Source: Leptolyngbya sp. O-77 (GTDB lineage: Bacteria; Cyanobacteriota; Cyanobacteriia; Elainellales; Elainellaceae). Taken from it: 64,000 nt of DNA. Within the stretch, counting starts at the first letter, position 1; each line of letters opens with the position of its first letter. The notes below the pieces were generated by a model. The model saw only the letters and a program-made list of their open reading frames with translations. It was not told the origin of the DNA and did not search any database. Position numbers and translations under genes: made by a program. This document shows positions 26,459 through 35,861 of the stretch, in pieces. The stretch is from contig NZ_AP017367.1 of the NCBI RefSeq assembly GCF_001548395.1, positions 124,001 to 188,000 on the forward strand. Reading direction: 5' to 3'.

Positions 26459-27535
26459 CTAGAGGGCGATCGCCGACACCTCCGACTGCACGCTGCTCAG
26501 ATCATCCGGCTGCCACACCTGCCCATCCAGCGCCATCTGCTCAATGCGACTAGCCAGCCGCAATGCCTTGAGGGCCTGTTCGCCGCCTACCGAAGGCTGT
26601 TTGCCACCGCGCACACACTGCACAAAATGCTCTAGCTCGGCGTGCAGCGGCTCGATGTTGCTGGTGTACACTTTCTCGATCAGCCCATCCTGACGGTAAA
26701 GCACCTGCCCGTAGTCGGTTCGATAGTTGGCCGTCGTCTGCCGATGGATCAGAATTTCATTGTTCAGAAAATCGGCTTCCGTCAGGGAATTTTTGCAGTG
26801 GGCGGCGATGCGGCGAATCTTGCGGTGGGTGACCTTGCTAGCAGTCAGCGTGGCCACAATGCCGTTGGCAAAGCCCAGCGTCGCCGTCACATAGTCCAGA
26901 TAGCCAGAATCCGACGCGCGGCTGCCGCTGGCGGTCAATCGTGTGACCGGTGCAGCGGCCAGTTCCAGCAGCAGGTCGATATCGTGGATCATCAGATCCA
27001 GCACCACCGACACATCGTTTGCTCGCTGGGAATAGGGACTCATGCGGTGAGCCTCCAGCGCCAGCAGTTCTTCTGTTTTCAGCACCTTGCTGAGTTCCTG
27101 AAACGCCGGGTTAAACCGTTCAATATGCCCCACCTGCAAGATGCAGTTAGCCTCGGCCGCCGCGTTGACCAATAGCTCTGCCTCGGCAATGCTGGCGGCA
27201 ATTGGCTTTTCAATCAGCACATGCACCCCCCCCTGGAGACAGGTCAGCCCCACAGAGTAGTGCAGCCGGGTGGGAACTGCTACACAGACGGCATCTACGC
27301 ATTTGAGCAGTTCGCGATAGTCTTCAAAGAACCGAACCCGATACTTGCTTGCCGTATCCAGCCCCCGCTCAACGTTGACATCAGAAATGCCCACCAGTTC
27401 TACGTCCTTGAGCAAGCTGAGGACGCGGGTGTGATGCTGGCCCATATTGCCAACGCCGATCACGCCAACTCGAATGGGATCATGCGAGCCGCGTGGCACT
27501 GAGGTATCCGCAGTTCCAACAAATCCGTTTTGCAC
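26459..27535 (-). CDS. Gfo/Idh/MocA family oxidoreductase
   Basis: 358 residues. A Rossmann fold opens with VGVIGVGNMGQHHTRVL, followed by VELVGISDVN and the catalytic EKP motif (VHVLIEKPIAAS). A second conserved region, QVGHIERFNPAF, is typical of UDP-GlcNAc 3-dehydrogenase-like members. The C-terminal domain holds H-D dyad-type residues (LDLMIHDIDLLLEL). It likely oxidises a nucleotide sugar for surface polysaccharide synthesis, which fits the neighbouring deacetylase. The start is a GTG with GGAG nine bases before it. Exact substrate unknown. Confidence 0.88.
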   Translation of the reverse strand: MQNGFVGTADTSVPRGSHDPIRVGVIGVGNMGQHHTRVLSLLKDVELVGISDVNVERGLDTASKYRVRFFEDYRELLKCVDAVCVAVPTRLHYSVGLTCLQGGVHVLIEKPIAASIAEAELLVNAAAEANCILQVGHIERFNPAFQELSKVLKTEELLALEAHRMSPYSQRANDVSVVLDLMIHDIDLLLELAAAPVTRLTASGSRASDSGYLDYVTATLGFANGIVATLTASKVTHRKIRRIAAHCKNSLTEADFLNNEILIHRQTTANYRTDYGQVLYRQDGLIEKVYTSNIEPLHAELEHFVQCVRGGKQPSVGGEQALKALRLASRIEQMALDGQVWQPDDLSSVQSEVSAIAL

Positions 27536-27733
27536 GCCTGCAATCTCCTACACCACAATCGCTAACTTGGAGCCGCTATCTCAAAGCGCTAACCCAATCC
27601 GTTGCTCAGGACGGCTCAGAGCCGCTAGATTTGAACGGGGTAGTTTGAAGAAAACTTACAAATCTTGACAAAGTTATGATATCAGCAGTCGTCTTTATTC
27701 TGGATGGCTGATGATCAAGATATAGTTTCACTT

Positions 27734-27786
27734 GTGTCAGTTTTTCGTGTGTCAGTTTTTCGTGTGTCAGTTTTTCGTGTGTCAGG
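27734..27786. repeat. 15-bp tandem repeat, 3.5 copies
   Basis: Head-to-tail copies of GTGTCAGTTTTTCGT at 27734, 27749 and 27764, with a partial fourth. Non-coding. Same unit length as the arrays at 22514 and 28069 but unrelated sequence. Confidence 0.85.
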
Positions 27787-27822
27787 TTCCTGCTGGCTTG
27801 CTTCCCTCTATAACCTGTCCGC

Positions 27823-28025
27823 ATACAGCGTTTTTGAAGCTAGTGCAGTGTCACGGTTTAGTTTTAGGGTGATGCCTCGGCTTGTAGTCAGCGCTTCAGC
27901 GCTAAAGCGCTGACTACCAACCTAAGTCCTAGCTGTGACATAGCACTAGTGAGGTCGGTGGATAGTCAAGAAGCGGTTGCCTTGTCATGACTGTGCGTGC
28001 CTCACCCTGCAAGAAAATGCTGTAG
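27823..28025. mobile_element. Miniature element family A, copy split by a nested insertion
   Basis: The reverse complement runs CTACAGCATTTTCTTGC..., matching the intact copy at 8853-8949 through its GACTATCCAC segment, is then interrupted by 110 bp, and resumes with CTTCAAAAACGCTGTA. Removing the insert restores an element of about 95 bp with the same ends. This shows relative age: family A inserted first. Confidence 0.72.
27840..27949. mobile_element. 110-bp miniature element inserted into a family A copy
   Basis: Ends CTAGTGCAGTGTCAC and GTGACATAGCACTAG are inverted repeats (13 of 15). The interior carries a hairpin around GCGCTTCAGCGCTAAAGCGC. The boundary fits a TA or CTAG target duplication, as in IS630/Tc1-type miniature elements. 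No coding capacity. Confidence 0.7.
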
Positions 28026-28068
28026 CTGTCTGTTCTGTCTTGTCTCGCAGTCCTTCAGGTTAATCCCA

Positions 28069-28113
28069 GGTTAGCTTTGGAAAGGTTAGCTTTGGAAAGG
28101 TTAGCTTTGGAAA
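28069..28113. repeat. Three exact 15-bp tandem units
   Basis: GGTTAGCTTTGGAAA occurs three times in a row. Non-coding, in the repeat-rich gap upstream of the response regulator. Confidence 0.85.
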
Positions 28114-28623
28114 GTGGGTTCCTAGTGGCGGCGGATTGTTGATTGCCCTGACCAACTCTGCTCCAGAAAGACCGCTGTTATGCTCTAAGAGTTCCGTTCT
28201 GAAAGTTTCATATTGCTGGGCTACGCCACAAATGCTCCGTCAAACAGCCCCCACAGTCTCAAAGTCCCCATAGTCTCAAAACCCCTACGGTCAAAGACGT
28301 AGCCTTTAGCCTAGTTCCAGCGTTTGCCAGAACAAAGGTGGGAGGGCGCTGCACTGCTCAAAGTCTGCACTACTTAAAGTAAAGTCAAGCTAGTAAAGTC
28401 AAGCTAAAGTCGAGCTAAACAAGCACTCAGTAAGCAAAAACTCAGTCAGCAAAGGTATCTAGATTTAGCAATGGGCAGATTGAGAGAGCAGGAGACAGGC
28501 AGTTGTCGTCTTTGGCTTCTCAGTTAGGAATGATTGACGAATTCCGATAGTTTTGGCTTAGGTGAGTGAAAATTATTGTATTTATTGTATTAACTCAATG
28601 GTTCTGAACTCAGGCTCTCCGCA

Positions 28624-29295
28624 ATGCCTCTGACGATTCTGGTGGTGGATGATGATCTGGGCACCCGGCTTTCGATTGGCGACTATTTAGAGTTGTCTGG
28701 CTATCTGGTGGTGATGGCGGAAAACGGTGAGCAGGCCCTGGCCCTGGTCGATCAAGTGCAGCCGCATTTGATCGTGACTGACGTGGCCATGCCCCGCATG
28801 GATGGGTTTGAGCTGGTGCGCCAGGTGCGATCGCAGCCCGCGCTCCGGCTCTTGCCCGTGATTTTTTTGACGGCGCTGAGCCGCACAGAGGAGCGCATTC
28901 GGGGCTATCAGCTTGGGTGTGATGCCTATTTGCCGAAGCCGTTTGACCTGAAGGAACTGGGGGCGGTGGTGCGAAATTTGCTGGAGCGATCGCAGCTGAT
29001 CCAGACCGAATGGCGACGACAGATCCGCGCATCGGAGGCGGCGGAATCCAGCCCGCATCGGTCAGCCGAGGAGCCTTCCGCTGCGGAACCAGAGAGCGAT
29101 CTGGGTCTAACGCTGCGAGAACAGGGGGTGCTGTCGCTGCTGGCGGATGGTCTGTCGAATTCGCAAATTGGCGATCGCCTTCACCTCAGCCCCCGCACGG
29201 TCGAAAAATACGTCAGCAGCCTCCTCCGCAAGACCAACACCAGCAACCGCGCCGAACTCGTCCGCTACGTGATGGATCACCATCTGGTGGAATAG
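28624..29295 (+). CDS. LuxR-type response regulator, Ycf29-like
   Basis: 223 residues. A receiver domain (1-120) has the acidic pocket DDD at 9-11, phosphoacceptor Asp53 (VTDVAMPRMDG), the switch Thr in VIFLTAL and Lys in YLPKPFD. A linker follows, then a LuxR-type helix-turn-helix (LTLREQGVLSLLADGLSNSQ ... LSPRTVEKYVSSLLRKT). The whole resembles the cyanobacterial/plastid Ycf29 group. It should be a DNA-binding regulator switched by phosphorylation. No histidine kinase is adjacent. It is read in the same direction as the following large gene, 200 bases away. Confidence 0.88.
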   Translation: MPLTILVVDDDLGTRLSIGDYLELSGYLVVMAENGEQALALVDQVQPHLIVTDVAMPRMDGFELVRQVRSQPALRLLPVIFLTALSRTEERIRGYQLGCDAYLPKPFDLKELGAVVRNLLERSQLIQTEWRRQIRASEAAESSPHRSAEEPSAAEPESDLGLTLREQGVLSLLADGLSNSQIGDRLHLSPRTVEKYVSSLLRKTNTSNRAELVRYVMDHHLVE

Positions 29296-29495
29296 CGGCT
29301 AGTGGAATAGCGGCTACTGCACTGCTGCAATAGCCTTGCCGAAGGATCAGTTTCGGCCTGAGCGCTTGCCTGAATTTGCTTTGCGGCAATTTTTTATGGC
29401 AATTTAACTTTTGAATTTGCGCGGCGCGGTCTATCATCGCAGCAACGGCTTAGCGGTCGGCAGAATCGCCCATTGCGCCATTCAGGAGTGAAATC

Positions 29496-32400
29496 ATGGC
29501 TGAGACAGCGTGGAACCAGGCGGCTGAGCTAATCGGCGGGGCTTTTTCGCTACAATTCGATGCATTTCGGCGGGTTGTGGCGCTGCCCGGCGGCTTCTGG
29601 CTGGCGCTGCTCATCGTGCTGCTGGCAGGGCTATCGCTGGGAGTAGGGCAGAGCATCATTCTATTTGTCAATCGCGTCAAGCCCAGCCGCTTTGTCTTTA
29701 GCCTGCTGCTAAATGCCATCCTGTTTGCCTTTGGGTTTCTGTTTCTTGCCCTTAGCACTTGGCTAATTGGGCTGCTGCCGGGGTTTGTGCGAGTGCCCTT
29801 TTCAACGCTGGTGACAGTGCTGGGACTGGGCTATGCGCCGCTGCTGTTTGGATTTCTAGGAGCGCTGCCCTACCTGGGCTACCCGATTCAGAATTTACTG
29901 TCGGTGTGGAACTTGCTGTCGATGTTGGTGGGGTTTGCGGTGGTGGCCCGGCTCAGCGCCAGCGAAGCCCTGACCTATGTGCTGCTGGGCTGGGTCGTAA
30001 AGCAGCTTTTGGAAGGCACGATCGCCCAGCCGATTGCCGAGTTTGGTCGCCGTCTGGCCGATCGCGTGGCGGGGGTCGAATTGGCCAAAGACTCTCGTGA
30101 ACTGCGGGAGCGCGTTTTGTCTGGGGCCCGCCCCGCAGAGCCAATTATCCCCGCGTCGGATGTGGCTCTGCCGGAGATGCGTCAGTTGGTGGCGGCTGCG
30201 GGACGATCGCATCCAGAGGCGGCTCGCAGCGTGTCTCAGGCGGTGCTGGAGCGGCCGTCTTCTGGCTATTCGCTGCGTCCGCTGGACGTGCCAGAAGCCG
30301 ATGACCCCGTGTTGCAGCTTGACTATCAAACACGCGGCGTTCCTCAGGCGGTAAAGGTGGTGCTGGGGCTGCTGGCGCTGGCGATCGCCTTCTGGCTGAT
30401 TTTTGTGCTGATGCGCCCAGTGCGGGATGGGCTGTTTGGCTGGTATGACGGCCTGCCGACCCCGTTTCGCCTGACGTTTGATTTAGCCTGGATTGGTGTC
30501 GTAGCGACGGTGTTCGCAGGGATCATCGCGCCGCTGGAGTCGCTGGGCTGGTGGGCAGGCTGGTATGGCGACGACCTAGACACGACGGCGGTTAAGTCGT
30601 CGTTCTACGAAACGGCTCAAACGGGGTCGGAGGGGTTGCAGGCGGGCGATCGCCCCGGCGTTGCAGAGCAATATCGCCCTGACCCCTATTTTCCGCAAAT
30701 CAATCATTACCTGGTGTATTTGGACGGCATTGCCCAGTCGGGCGAAGAATATACCCCCGATATCGAAGACTTTTTGAATGCCCTCAAGCCCGCTCTGCCC
30801 AGAGGGATAGAACTGGTCGAGGGACTGATGCTGTATTCGGTGCTGAATCGTCCGCTGTATGAAGACCGTCCGCTGGCGTTTTTGTGGCGACTGGCAGACA
30901 AGATGCGGTGGAACAACCCAGCGGCGCTGTTGGGGATGTTGGTCAATCTGCGAAACGTGCTGATCGTGGCGGTGTCGTCCGATAAGCGCTATGGCCCAAT
31001 CTACAATCAGGGCATTGCCCAGGTGATTTTCGACGGGCTGGTGCGGCGGGGCTATCGGCCCGGCAGCCGCGTGCCGATTACGCTGCTGGGCTATAGCGGC
31101 GGCGGTGAAATGTCTGTGGCGGCTGCACCCTACCTGAAGCGGTCTACCAATGCCCCCATCGACGTGATTTCTCTGGGCGGCGTAATGAGCGCCAACAACA
31201 ACGTGCTGGTGCTGGAGCATCTTTATCACATCGTCGGCGATAAGGATGTGGTGGAGCGGGTCGGCCCCATGATCTTTCCCGGCCGCTGGAAGCTGTTCCC
31301 GCTGTCCTACTGGAATCGGGGCAAGCGCAAGGGCAAAGTCACCGTTCTCTCGGCTGGGCCGGTGGGGCATCAGGTTCCTGGCGGCTATATGGACCCCCAG
31401 GCAACGCTGCCTGACGGCCGCACCCATTTGCAGCAGACCATCGAGACGATTCTGCAAATTTTGCGGGGGGAGGCGCTGCGGGCCGGCGACAGGATTCCCC
31501 AAACGCCCAGCAATTATGCCCTGTACCAGGCAGCCGCGTTCAACCGACCTGATTATTACCCAATCGCCCAAACCGTTGACCCCCAGTGGTATCGCCCCAT
31601 CGGTGAGTGGATGGGACGGCTCATTTTGCCCAAGCCAGAAGAGCGATCGCACGTCCAGGGAACCTGGCTGGAGGTTCACCACGCCCCAGAAGGCTACCGC
31701 TACTTGGTGGGAGAGCGGGTGCGGTTGCGCTGGGTGGACTACCCCAACGTGCAAAAGAGCATGAACTCGGTCGTGAAGGATGTCCACTTTAGCGCCGAGG
31801 CAGAATTCAGCAGTCGCTACGGCGGCATGGTGCATCCCGATCGGCTCAACCACTGGCGCGGAGTGAACGCGCTAGAGTCGCTGGCAGCGGGGCATCCGGT
31901 GGATGATCTGATTGTGCGGCTAGAACCGCCTGTGGTGGTGCAGGGCGACGTGCTGCTAGTTGCCGATACGCCCGTGCAAATTACGGGACGGTTCTACGCG
32001 CTGGTGCGGTTTGAGCGGCCGGTGGCGGGCAGCGACCAGTTTGTGGTGACGCATTTTGACCGGGCGACGCGGCAGTTTAGCGGCAAGCTGGAAACGATGC
32101 GGCTGCCGGAGGTGATGCTGGCCAAGGCCTATGGCAGCTATCCCTCGACCACCCGCGACCTGGAAAAATCGCCCTACAACGAGACGGGCTGGTATGTGTA
32201 TGGCGCGAAGGACGCGGCGGGCGCGTTTGTGGTGCAGGCGATCGCCCCCCGTGCCCTGTTCCGCCTGCAACCCGAATCGGTGCTATTTGGCGGCAAGGCG
32301 GCCTACCGCTACATCCGCAAGCAGGCCTGGGCGGACATTGCGGCGCAAAAAGGCAAGATTGCGTCGGTGCTGTGCAGCGGCCTGTCCAACGGGTCGGATG

Positions 32401-33272
32401 CGGCAATCCAGGCGGCGATCGACGAATGGCGCGTGGGCGACGAGGCGCTGGTGCTGCACACCTACGGCGGCATCGGCGGCGAGAAAAAGGAACCCGCCGC
32501 GGCCACGCCGATTTTCTTCGGGCATTTTGCCTATGGTGTGGCAACTGTGATTCACGAACCCCTGGCAGACGAGCGCCAGTTCGATATCTGCTATTACCAG
32601 GTTTATACGCAAAACACCGACGGGCTGGTGGCGGGTACGCTGCACTGGTCGCGCTACATGGGCGATCGCCAGTTTGGCTGGCTGGGCACCCGCCCGATCT
32701 GCGATCTACTGATCAAGCTGCCCGCCTACACCGACCCCTACAAAATCGGCAATGTTCTGGTTTCGCCGCTAGACTTGCTAGAGCGACAGTTGCAGGTGAT
32801 GACGGCCCGCTATCGCATTGGCGACGGCACTGGTGGAACCTATGTGAATGCGGCCTACAACTGTTCTCAAGATTCTAACCAGGCGCTATTTGCCAGCATT
32901 CGTGGTACCGAACGCACCCTGCGCGAGAATCCCCGGATTCTGGAATTGCTGCTGCAAGAGCCGGAACAGGCGCGGCAGTTTCAGCAGCTTCGAGCGTTGG
33001 GTAAGGACTTGGAAGGCAAACTACAATCCTTTGGGAGTCCGCGACGCGACTGGGAACGCAGTGAGTACAATCTGGGCAGCACGCTGGAAGACTATCCCTT
33101 GCGGAACCTGCGGATGGGGTTGGGCAGTTGGCGAACCATTCTGCCGCGCAAAGCCAGTGATGCGATCGCCCATGCGTTTCTGAAACATGGTGCATCGGTA
33201 TGGGTGCTGCGAACGAATCAGGTGGGTGGATACGACCCGGATATTGCACCGATTGCGCCGATGACGCTATAG
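29496..33272 (+). CDS. Large membrane protein with hydrolase-like and C-terminal conserved domains
   Basis: 1258 residues. The N-terminus has about four to five membrane helices (FWLALLIVLLAGLSLGVGQ; LLNAILFAFGFLFLALSTWL), resembling Yip1-like domains. After a soluble linker (about 200-285) come two more helices (about 290-350). A soluble region then shows a nucleophile elbow LLGYSGGGEMSVAA (Ser near 533) in alpha/beta-hydrolase style. The last 300 residues hold a further domain with IHEPLADERQFDICYYQVYT, GTGGTYVNAAYNCSQDSNQA and several invariant-looking Trp/Cys/Asp. I do not recognise that domain; similar cyanobacterial proteins are sometimes labelled CAAX/Abi protease, but I see no EExxxR motif. 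A single intact frame argues for function. Confidence 0.8.
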   Translation: MAETAWNQAAELIGGAFSLQFDAFRRVVALPGGFWLALLIVLLAGLSLGVGQSIILFVNRVKPSRFVFSLLLNAILFAFGFLFLALSTWLIGLLPGFVRVPFSTLVTVLGLGYAPLLFGFLGALPYLGYPIQNLLSVWNLLSMLVGFAVVARLSASEALTYVLLGWVVKQLLEGTIAQPIAEFGRRLADRVAGVELAKDSRELRERVLSGARPAEPIIPASDVALPEMRQLVAAAGRSHPEAARSVSQAVLERPSSGYSLRPLDVPEADDPVLQLDYQTRGVPQAVKVVLGLLALAIAFWLIFVLMRPVRDGLFGWYDGLPTPFRLTFDLAWIGVVATVFAGIIAPLESLGWWAGWYGDDLDTTAVKSSFYETAQTGSEGLQAGDRPGVAEQYRPDPYFPQINHYLVYLDGIAQSGEEYTPDIEDFLNALKPALPRGIELVEGLMLYSVLNRPLYEDRPLAFLWRLADKMRWNNPAALLGMLVNLRNVLIVAVSSDKRYGPIYNQGIAQVIFDGLVRRGYRPGSRVPITLLGYSGGGEMSVAAAPYLKRSTNAPIDVISLGGVMSANNNVLVLEHLYHIVGDKDVVERVGPMIFPGRWKLFPLSYWNRGKRKGKVTVLSAGPVGHQVPGGYMDPQATLPDGRTHLQQTIETILQILRGEALRAGDRIPQTPSNYALYQAAAFNRPDYYPIAQTVDPQWYRPIGEWMGRLILPKPEERSHVQGTWLEVHHAPEGYRYLVGERVRLRWVDYPNVQKSMNSVVKDVHFSAEAEFSSRYGGMVHPDRLNHWRGVNALESLAAGHPVDDLIVRLEPPVVVQGDVLLVADTPVQITGRFYALVRFERPVAGSDQFVVTHFDRATRQFSGKLETMRLPEVMLAKAYGSYPSTTRDLEKSPYNETGWYVYGAKDAAGAFVVQAIAPRALFRLQPESVLFGGKAAYRYIRKQAWADIAAQKGKIASVLCSGLSNGSDAAIQAAIDEWRVGDEALVLHTYGGIGGEKKEPAAATPIFFGHFAYGVATVIHEPLADERQFDICYYQVYTQNTDGLVAGTLHWSRYMGDRQFGWLGTRPICDLLIKLPAYTDPYKIGNVLVSPLDLLERQLQVMTARYRIGDGTGGTYVNAAYNCSQDSNQALFASIRGTERTLRENPRILELLLQEPEQARQFQQLRALGKDLEGKLQSFGSPRRDWERSEYNLGSTLEDYPLRNLRMGLGSWRTILPRKASDAIAHAFLKHGASVWVLRTNQVGGYDPDIAPIAPMTL

Positions 33273-33308
33273 AACAGAGGATAGAGCAGAGATGGCGAAT
33301 AAGACGCG

Positions 33309-33350
33309 GCATGAGATGCAGCATGAGATGCAGCATGAGATGCAGCATGA
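33309..33350. repeat. 12-bp tandem repeat, 3.5 copies
   Basis: GCATGAGATGCA repeated exactly three times plus GCATGA, just after the large gene's stop. Each unit is partly palindromic (TGCA/GCATG). Non-coding. Confidence 0.85.
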
Positions 33351-33517
33351 AAAATGCATTCCTGGAGGAGTCCCTGTGTCGCGTTTTGCTGATGCCTGAT
33401 CCCACATCCTGGATTCCCGAATGGCGCTGGTGGAACTGGTCGGCTGGCAGCAGACACAGCCTGCATTGAAATGGGCAAAGGGCTAGCGACCTAATCTCTC
33501 TTCCCTTCTTTCTCTGC

Positions 33518-34459
33518 TTATCGGGGAACCGCCACCTGACCCAACAGCGAGGTAATCACCTCATCCACCTGCTGCCCGTCAAGCTGGGCTTCGGGGCGGA
33601 GGATGAGGCGATGGCGGAGGAGCGGACGGGCGATCGCCTTCACGTCGTCTGGGGTAACGAAATCGCGCCCCTCCAGCCAGGCCCTGGCTTTGCTGGCTTG
33701 CAGCCACGCCACCGCCGAACGGGGCGATGCGCCCAGGGACAGGTCGGGATGCTGTCGGCTGCGCTGCACCAACGCCAACAGATAATCGACCAGAGCATCG
33801 GTCATTTGCACAGCTCGCACCTGCTGACGGGCTTGCAGCACTTGCTCAACCGACATGATGGGCTTGATTCGGCTCAGGTCGAGCCGCCGATTTTGCAATC
33901 CTGCCTGAGCATTCACCAGCATTTGCCGCTCAGCTTTGGGATCGGGATAGTCCACCACTAGCTTGAACAAAAAGCGATCAAGCTGAGCTTCGGGCAGTGG
34001 ATAAGTCCCCTCAAACTCCAGGGGATTCTGTGTGGCGATCACCCAAAACAAATCCGGCAGCAGCAAACTTTCACCATCCAGCGTGACCTGCTGTTCTTCC
34101 ATTGCCTCCAGCAGCGCGGCCTGGGTTTTAGGCGGCGTGCGGTTAATTTCGTCTGCCAGCAGGATTTGTGTAAAAATCGGCCCTTTTTTGAGGCTAAAGC
34201 TGCGGGTATTCAGGTCAAAAATATTCGTGCCTAAAATATCCGATGGCAGAATGTCGGGTGTGAGCTGAATCCGCCGAAAGTCGCCCTGCACCAGCCGCGC
34301 CAGTACCTTCACCATCAGCGTTTTGCCCGTTCCTGGTACGCCTTCCAGGATGACGTGACCGCCACACAGCAGTGCCACTAGCAATTGCTGCGACAGGGCA
34401 GATTGTCCAACAACGACGCGATCGAGCGCCTGGGCCAGGGCTTGGAAAGGATTGGGCAT
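33518..34459 (-). CDS. MoxR family AAA+ ATPase
   Basis: 313 residues. Walker A GVPGTGKT (about 40-47), Walker B LLADEINRTPPKTQAALLEA (about 105), sensor 1 in FWVIATQNPLEFEGTYPLPE and arginine finger region EAQLDRFLFKL. The C-terminal lid follows (RSAVAWLQASKARAWLEGRD). MoxR ATPases act as chaperones that assemble or activate metal-containing or membrane complexes. It is last in a minus-strand operon after DUF4129 and DUF4350 genes, a common arrangement for this family. Confidence 0.92.
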   Translation of the reverse strand: MPNPFQALAQALDRVVVGQSALSQQLLVALLCGGHVILEGVPGTGKTLMVKVLARLVQGDFRRIQLTPDILPSDILGTNIFDLNTRSFSLKKGPIFTQILLADEINRTPPKTQAALLEAMEEQQVTLDGESLLLPDLFWVIATQNPLEFEGTYPLPEAQLDRFLFKLVVDYPDPKAERQMLVNAQAGLQNRRLDLSRIKPIMSVEQVLQARQQVRAVQMTDALVDYLLALVQRSRQHPDLSLGASPRSAVAWLQASKARAWLEGRDFVTPDDVKAIARPLLRHRLILRPEAQLDGQQVDEVITSLLGQVAVPR

Positions 34460-34583
34460 AGAGCGTGGGGTGCTGGGGTAAGGGCTTTGGAAGGACGCTT
34501 TGCAGGAGACTTGGACAAGCAGGGCATCTGAATTCTACTCTCTTCCTCTCATCCTCCTATCATCTCCTCACCCGCTGTCCGCG

Positions 34584-35819
34584 TCACTCTGTTACTCTTC
34601 TCTCAACAGCTGTACCTCTCAACTGCTGTACCCGACTCACCCAGTCCAGCAAAGCGCGATCGCCCAGTCGTTTCTTTCGCTCTGGGTTCAGCAAGCGGCG
34701 GAGTTCGGCGGCGGGACGGCCCGTATGCTGTTCCCAAGCGCGGGAGAGGGTGAGCAGGTCGGCCGGGGTGCTGCCCAGACCGAGCGATCGCTGGAGGTGA
34801 ATCTGCTCGGCTTTGCTGAGCGTATCCACAACAAATTCGGTCGATTCGGCTTTGCGGAGAACCGTACCGAGGGCCTGGATATAGGCTTCGCTGTTGTCAA
34901 CTTTGGGCGGTGGGTCGGGCAGCGGCTTCCCCATGCGGCGATTGCCAGCCCACACCGCCAGCGCCAGCAGCACCAGCGCTTGCACGGCCAGCAGCGCAAT
35001 CGGCGTGCGGCTCAGGTATGCCCAGACGGATTGGGGCGATCGCCCGCTTGCAGCCTCTCTTTGGGGGTCACGATAGCCGTGGATATATTCATCTACCCAG
35101 ACGGGATGCCCCGGCTCTGTCACCAAATTGGCGAGAAACGGGAAGTTTCCCGGCTCGTCCTGATAGGCATTGGCGGCGAGGTAGGACGTGGCAACGCGGA
35201 TCACTTTGCCTGCACCCACGGCTTGTTCCCAGGCAAGCAGCCCAAACTGATCGCTCAGTTGGGCGTTGAATTTGGGCAACGGGGCTTGGCGGCGGGTGGT
35301 TTCCACGGTCACGTCGCCTTGGGGGGTGGGCAAGACCGAGCGAAAGGGTGCGCCTGTGACGGGCGACCGCACGCCCACCAGCACCAGCACGTTGCCCCGC
35401 CGCAGCCAGTCCTCGTCGGGGCGCAACCATTGCTCCACGAGCGGCGCAATGCCCACCAGCGTCATCGGCTCCGCTGGCCGGTTGTCGAGGGAGGAGCCTG
35501 CCCCCGGATTTTCCTCGGAGCCAGGGGCCGGAGGATTGCTAGCGCCGCTCCCCAGACTCTGAGCATGGGCTGAAATGGGCATGGCTTCGGGCAGGCTGGA
35601 ATCGGGCGGCTCCAATAAGTCCTCAAAGGGGCGCTGCCACCGCTGCACGGGGGTTCCCTGCGCCTGCATATAGGCAAACCAGGCTCCGTAGCCGTCGGGG
35701 GCACGTCCGTAGGTCGATCCGGTTCGCAGGCGGGTGCTGGGAGCAGCGATCGCACTCAAGACCACCAGCATCGCCAGTGCAACTGATAGAGCAATCCAAG
35801 CGCGACGGTTCAGCTTCAT
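34584..35819 (-). CDS. DUF4350 membrane protein of the MoxR operon
   Basis: 411 residues from ATG 35819 (an upstream TTG at 35846 is less likely). An N-terminal helix (AWIALSVALAMLVVLSAIA) and a second helix near 260-280 (IALLAVQALVLLALAVWAG) bracket a periplasmic domain with STYGRAPDGYGAWFAYMQAQ and the VLVLVGVRSPVT strand, as in DUF4350. The region after the second helix is cytoplasmic (residues 285-411). A glutamine amidotransferase-like fold is typical of this family. It stands between DUF4129 and MoxR genes and probably belongs to the complex the ATPase serves. Confidence 0.85.
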   Translation of the reverse strand: MKLNRRAWIALSVALAMLVVLSAIAAPSTRLRTGSTYGRAPDGYGAWFAYMQAQGTPVQRWQRPFEDLLEPPDSSLPEAMPISAHAQSLGSGASNPPAPGSEENPGAGSSLDNRPAEPMTLVGIAPLVEQWLRPDEDWLRRGNVLVLVGVRSPVTGAPFRSVLPTPQGDVTVETTRRQAPLPKFNAQLSDQFGLLAWEQAVGAGKVIRVATSYLAANAYQDEPGNFPFLANLVTEPGHPVWVDEYIHGYRDPQREAASGRSPQSVWAYLSRTPIALLAVQALVLLALAVWAGNRRMGKPLPDPPPKVDNSEAYIQALGTVLRKAESTEFVVDTLSKAEQIHLQRSLGLGSTPADLLTLSRAWEQHTGRPAAELRRLLNPERKKRLGDRALLDWVSRVQQLRGTAVERRVTE

Positions 35820-35861
35820 GGCAAAATTTCCGCAAGGTTTCCGCAAGATTTCGCAAGATTG

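Larger units (their letters stand above)
27536..28623. other. Gene-free stretch of about 1.1 kb rich in repeats
   Basis: No convincing coding frame on either strand. It holds a 15-bp tandem array (27734-27786), a split miniature element of family A (27823-28025) with another element inside (27840-27949), a second 15-bp array (28069-28113) and a run of AGTCAAGCTAAAGT-like near-repeats around 28375-28420. The last part, AT-rich, probably holds the promoter of the response regulator. It separates divergently transcribed genes. Confidence 0.75.

Noticed and set aside
30576..31853. A 425-codon minus-strand frame rich in His and Gln
   Set aside because: It lies antisense inside the 1258-residue membrane protein gene and has the His/Gln-rich composition typical of shadows of GC-rich genes.
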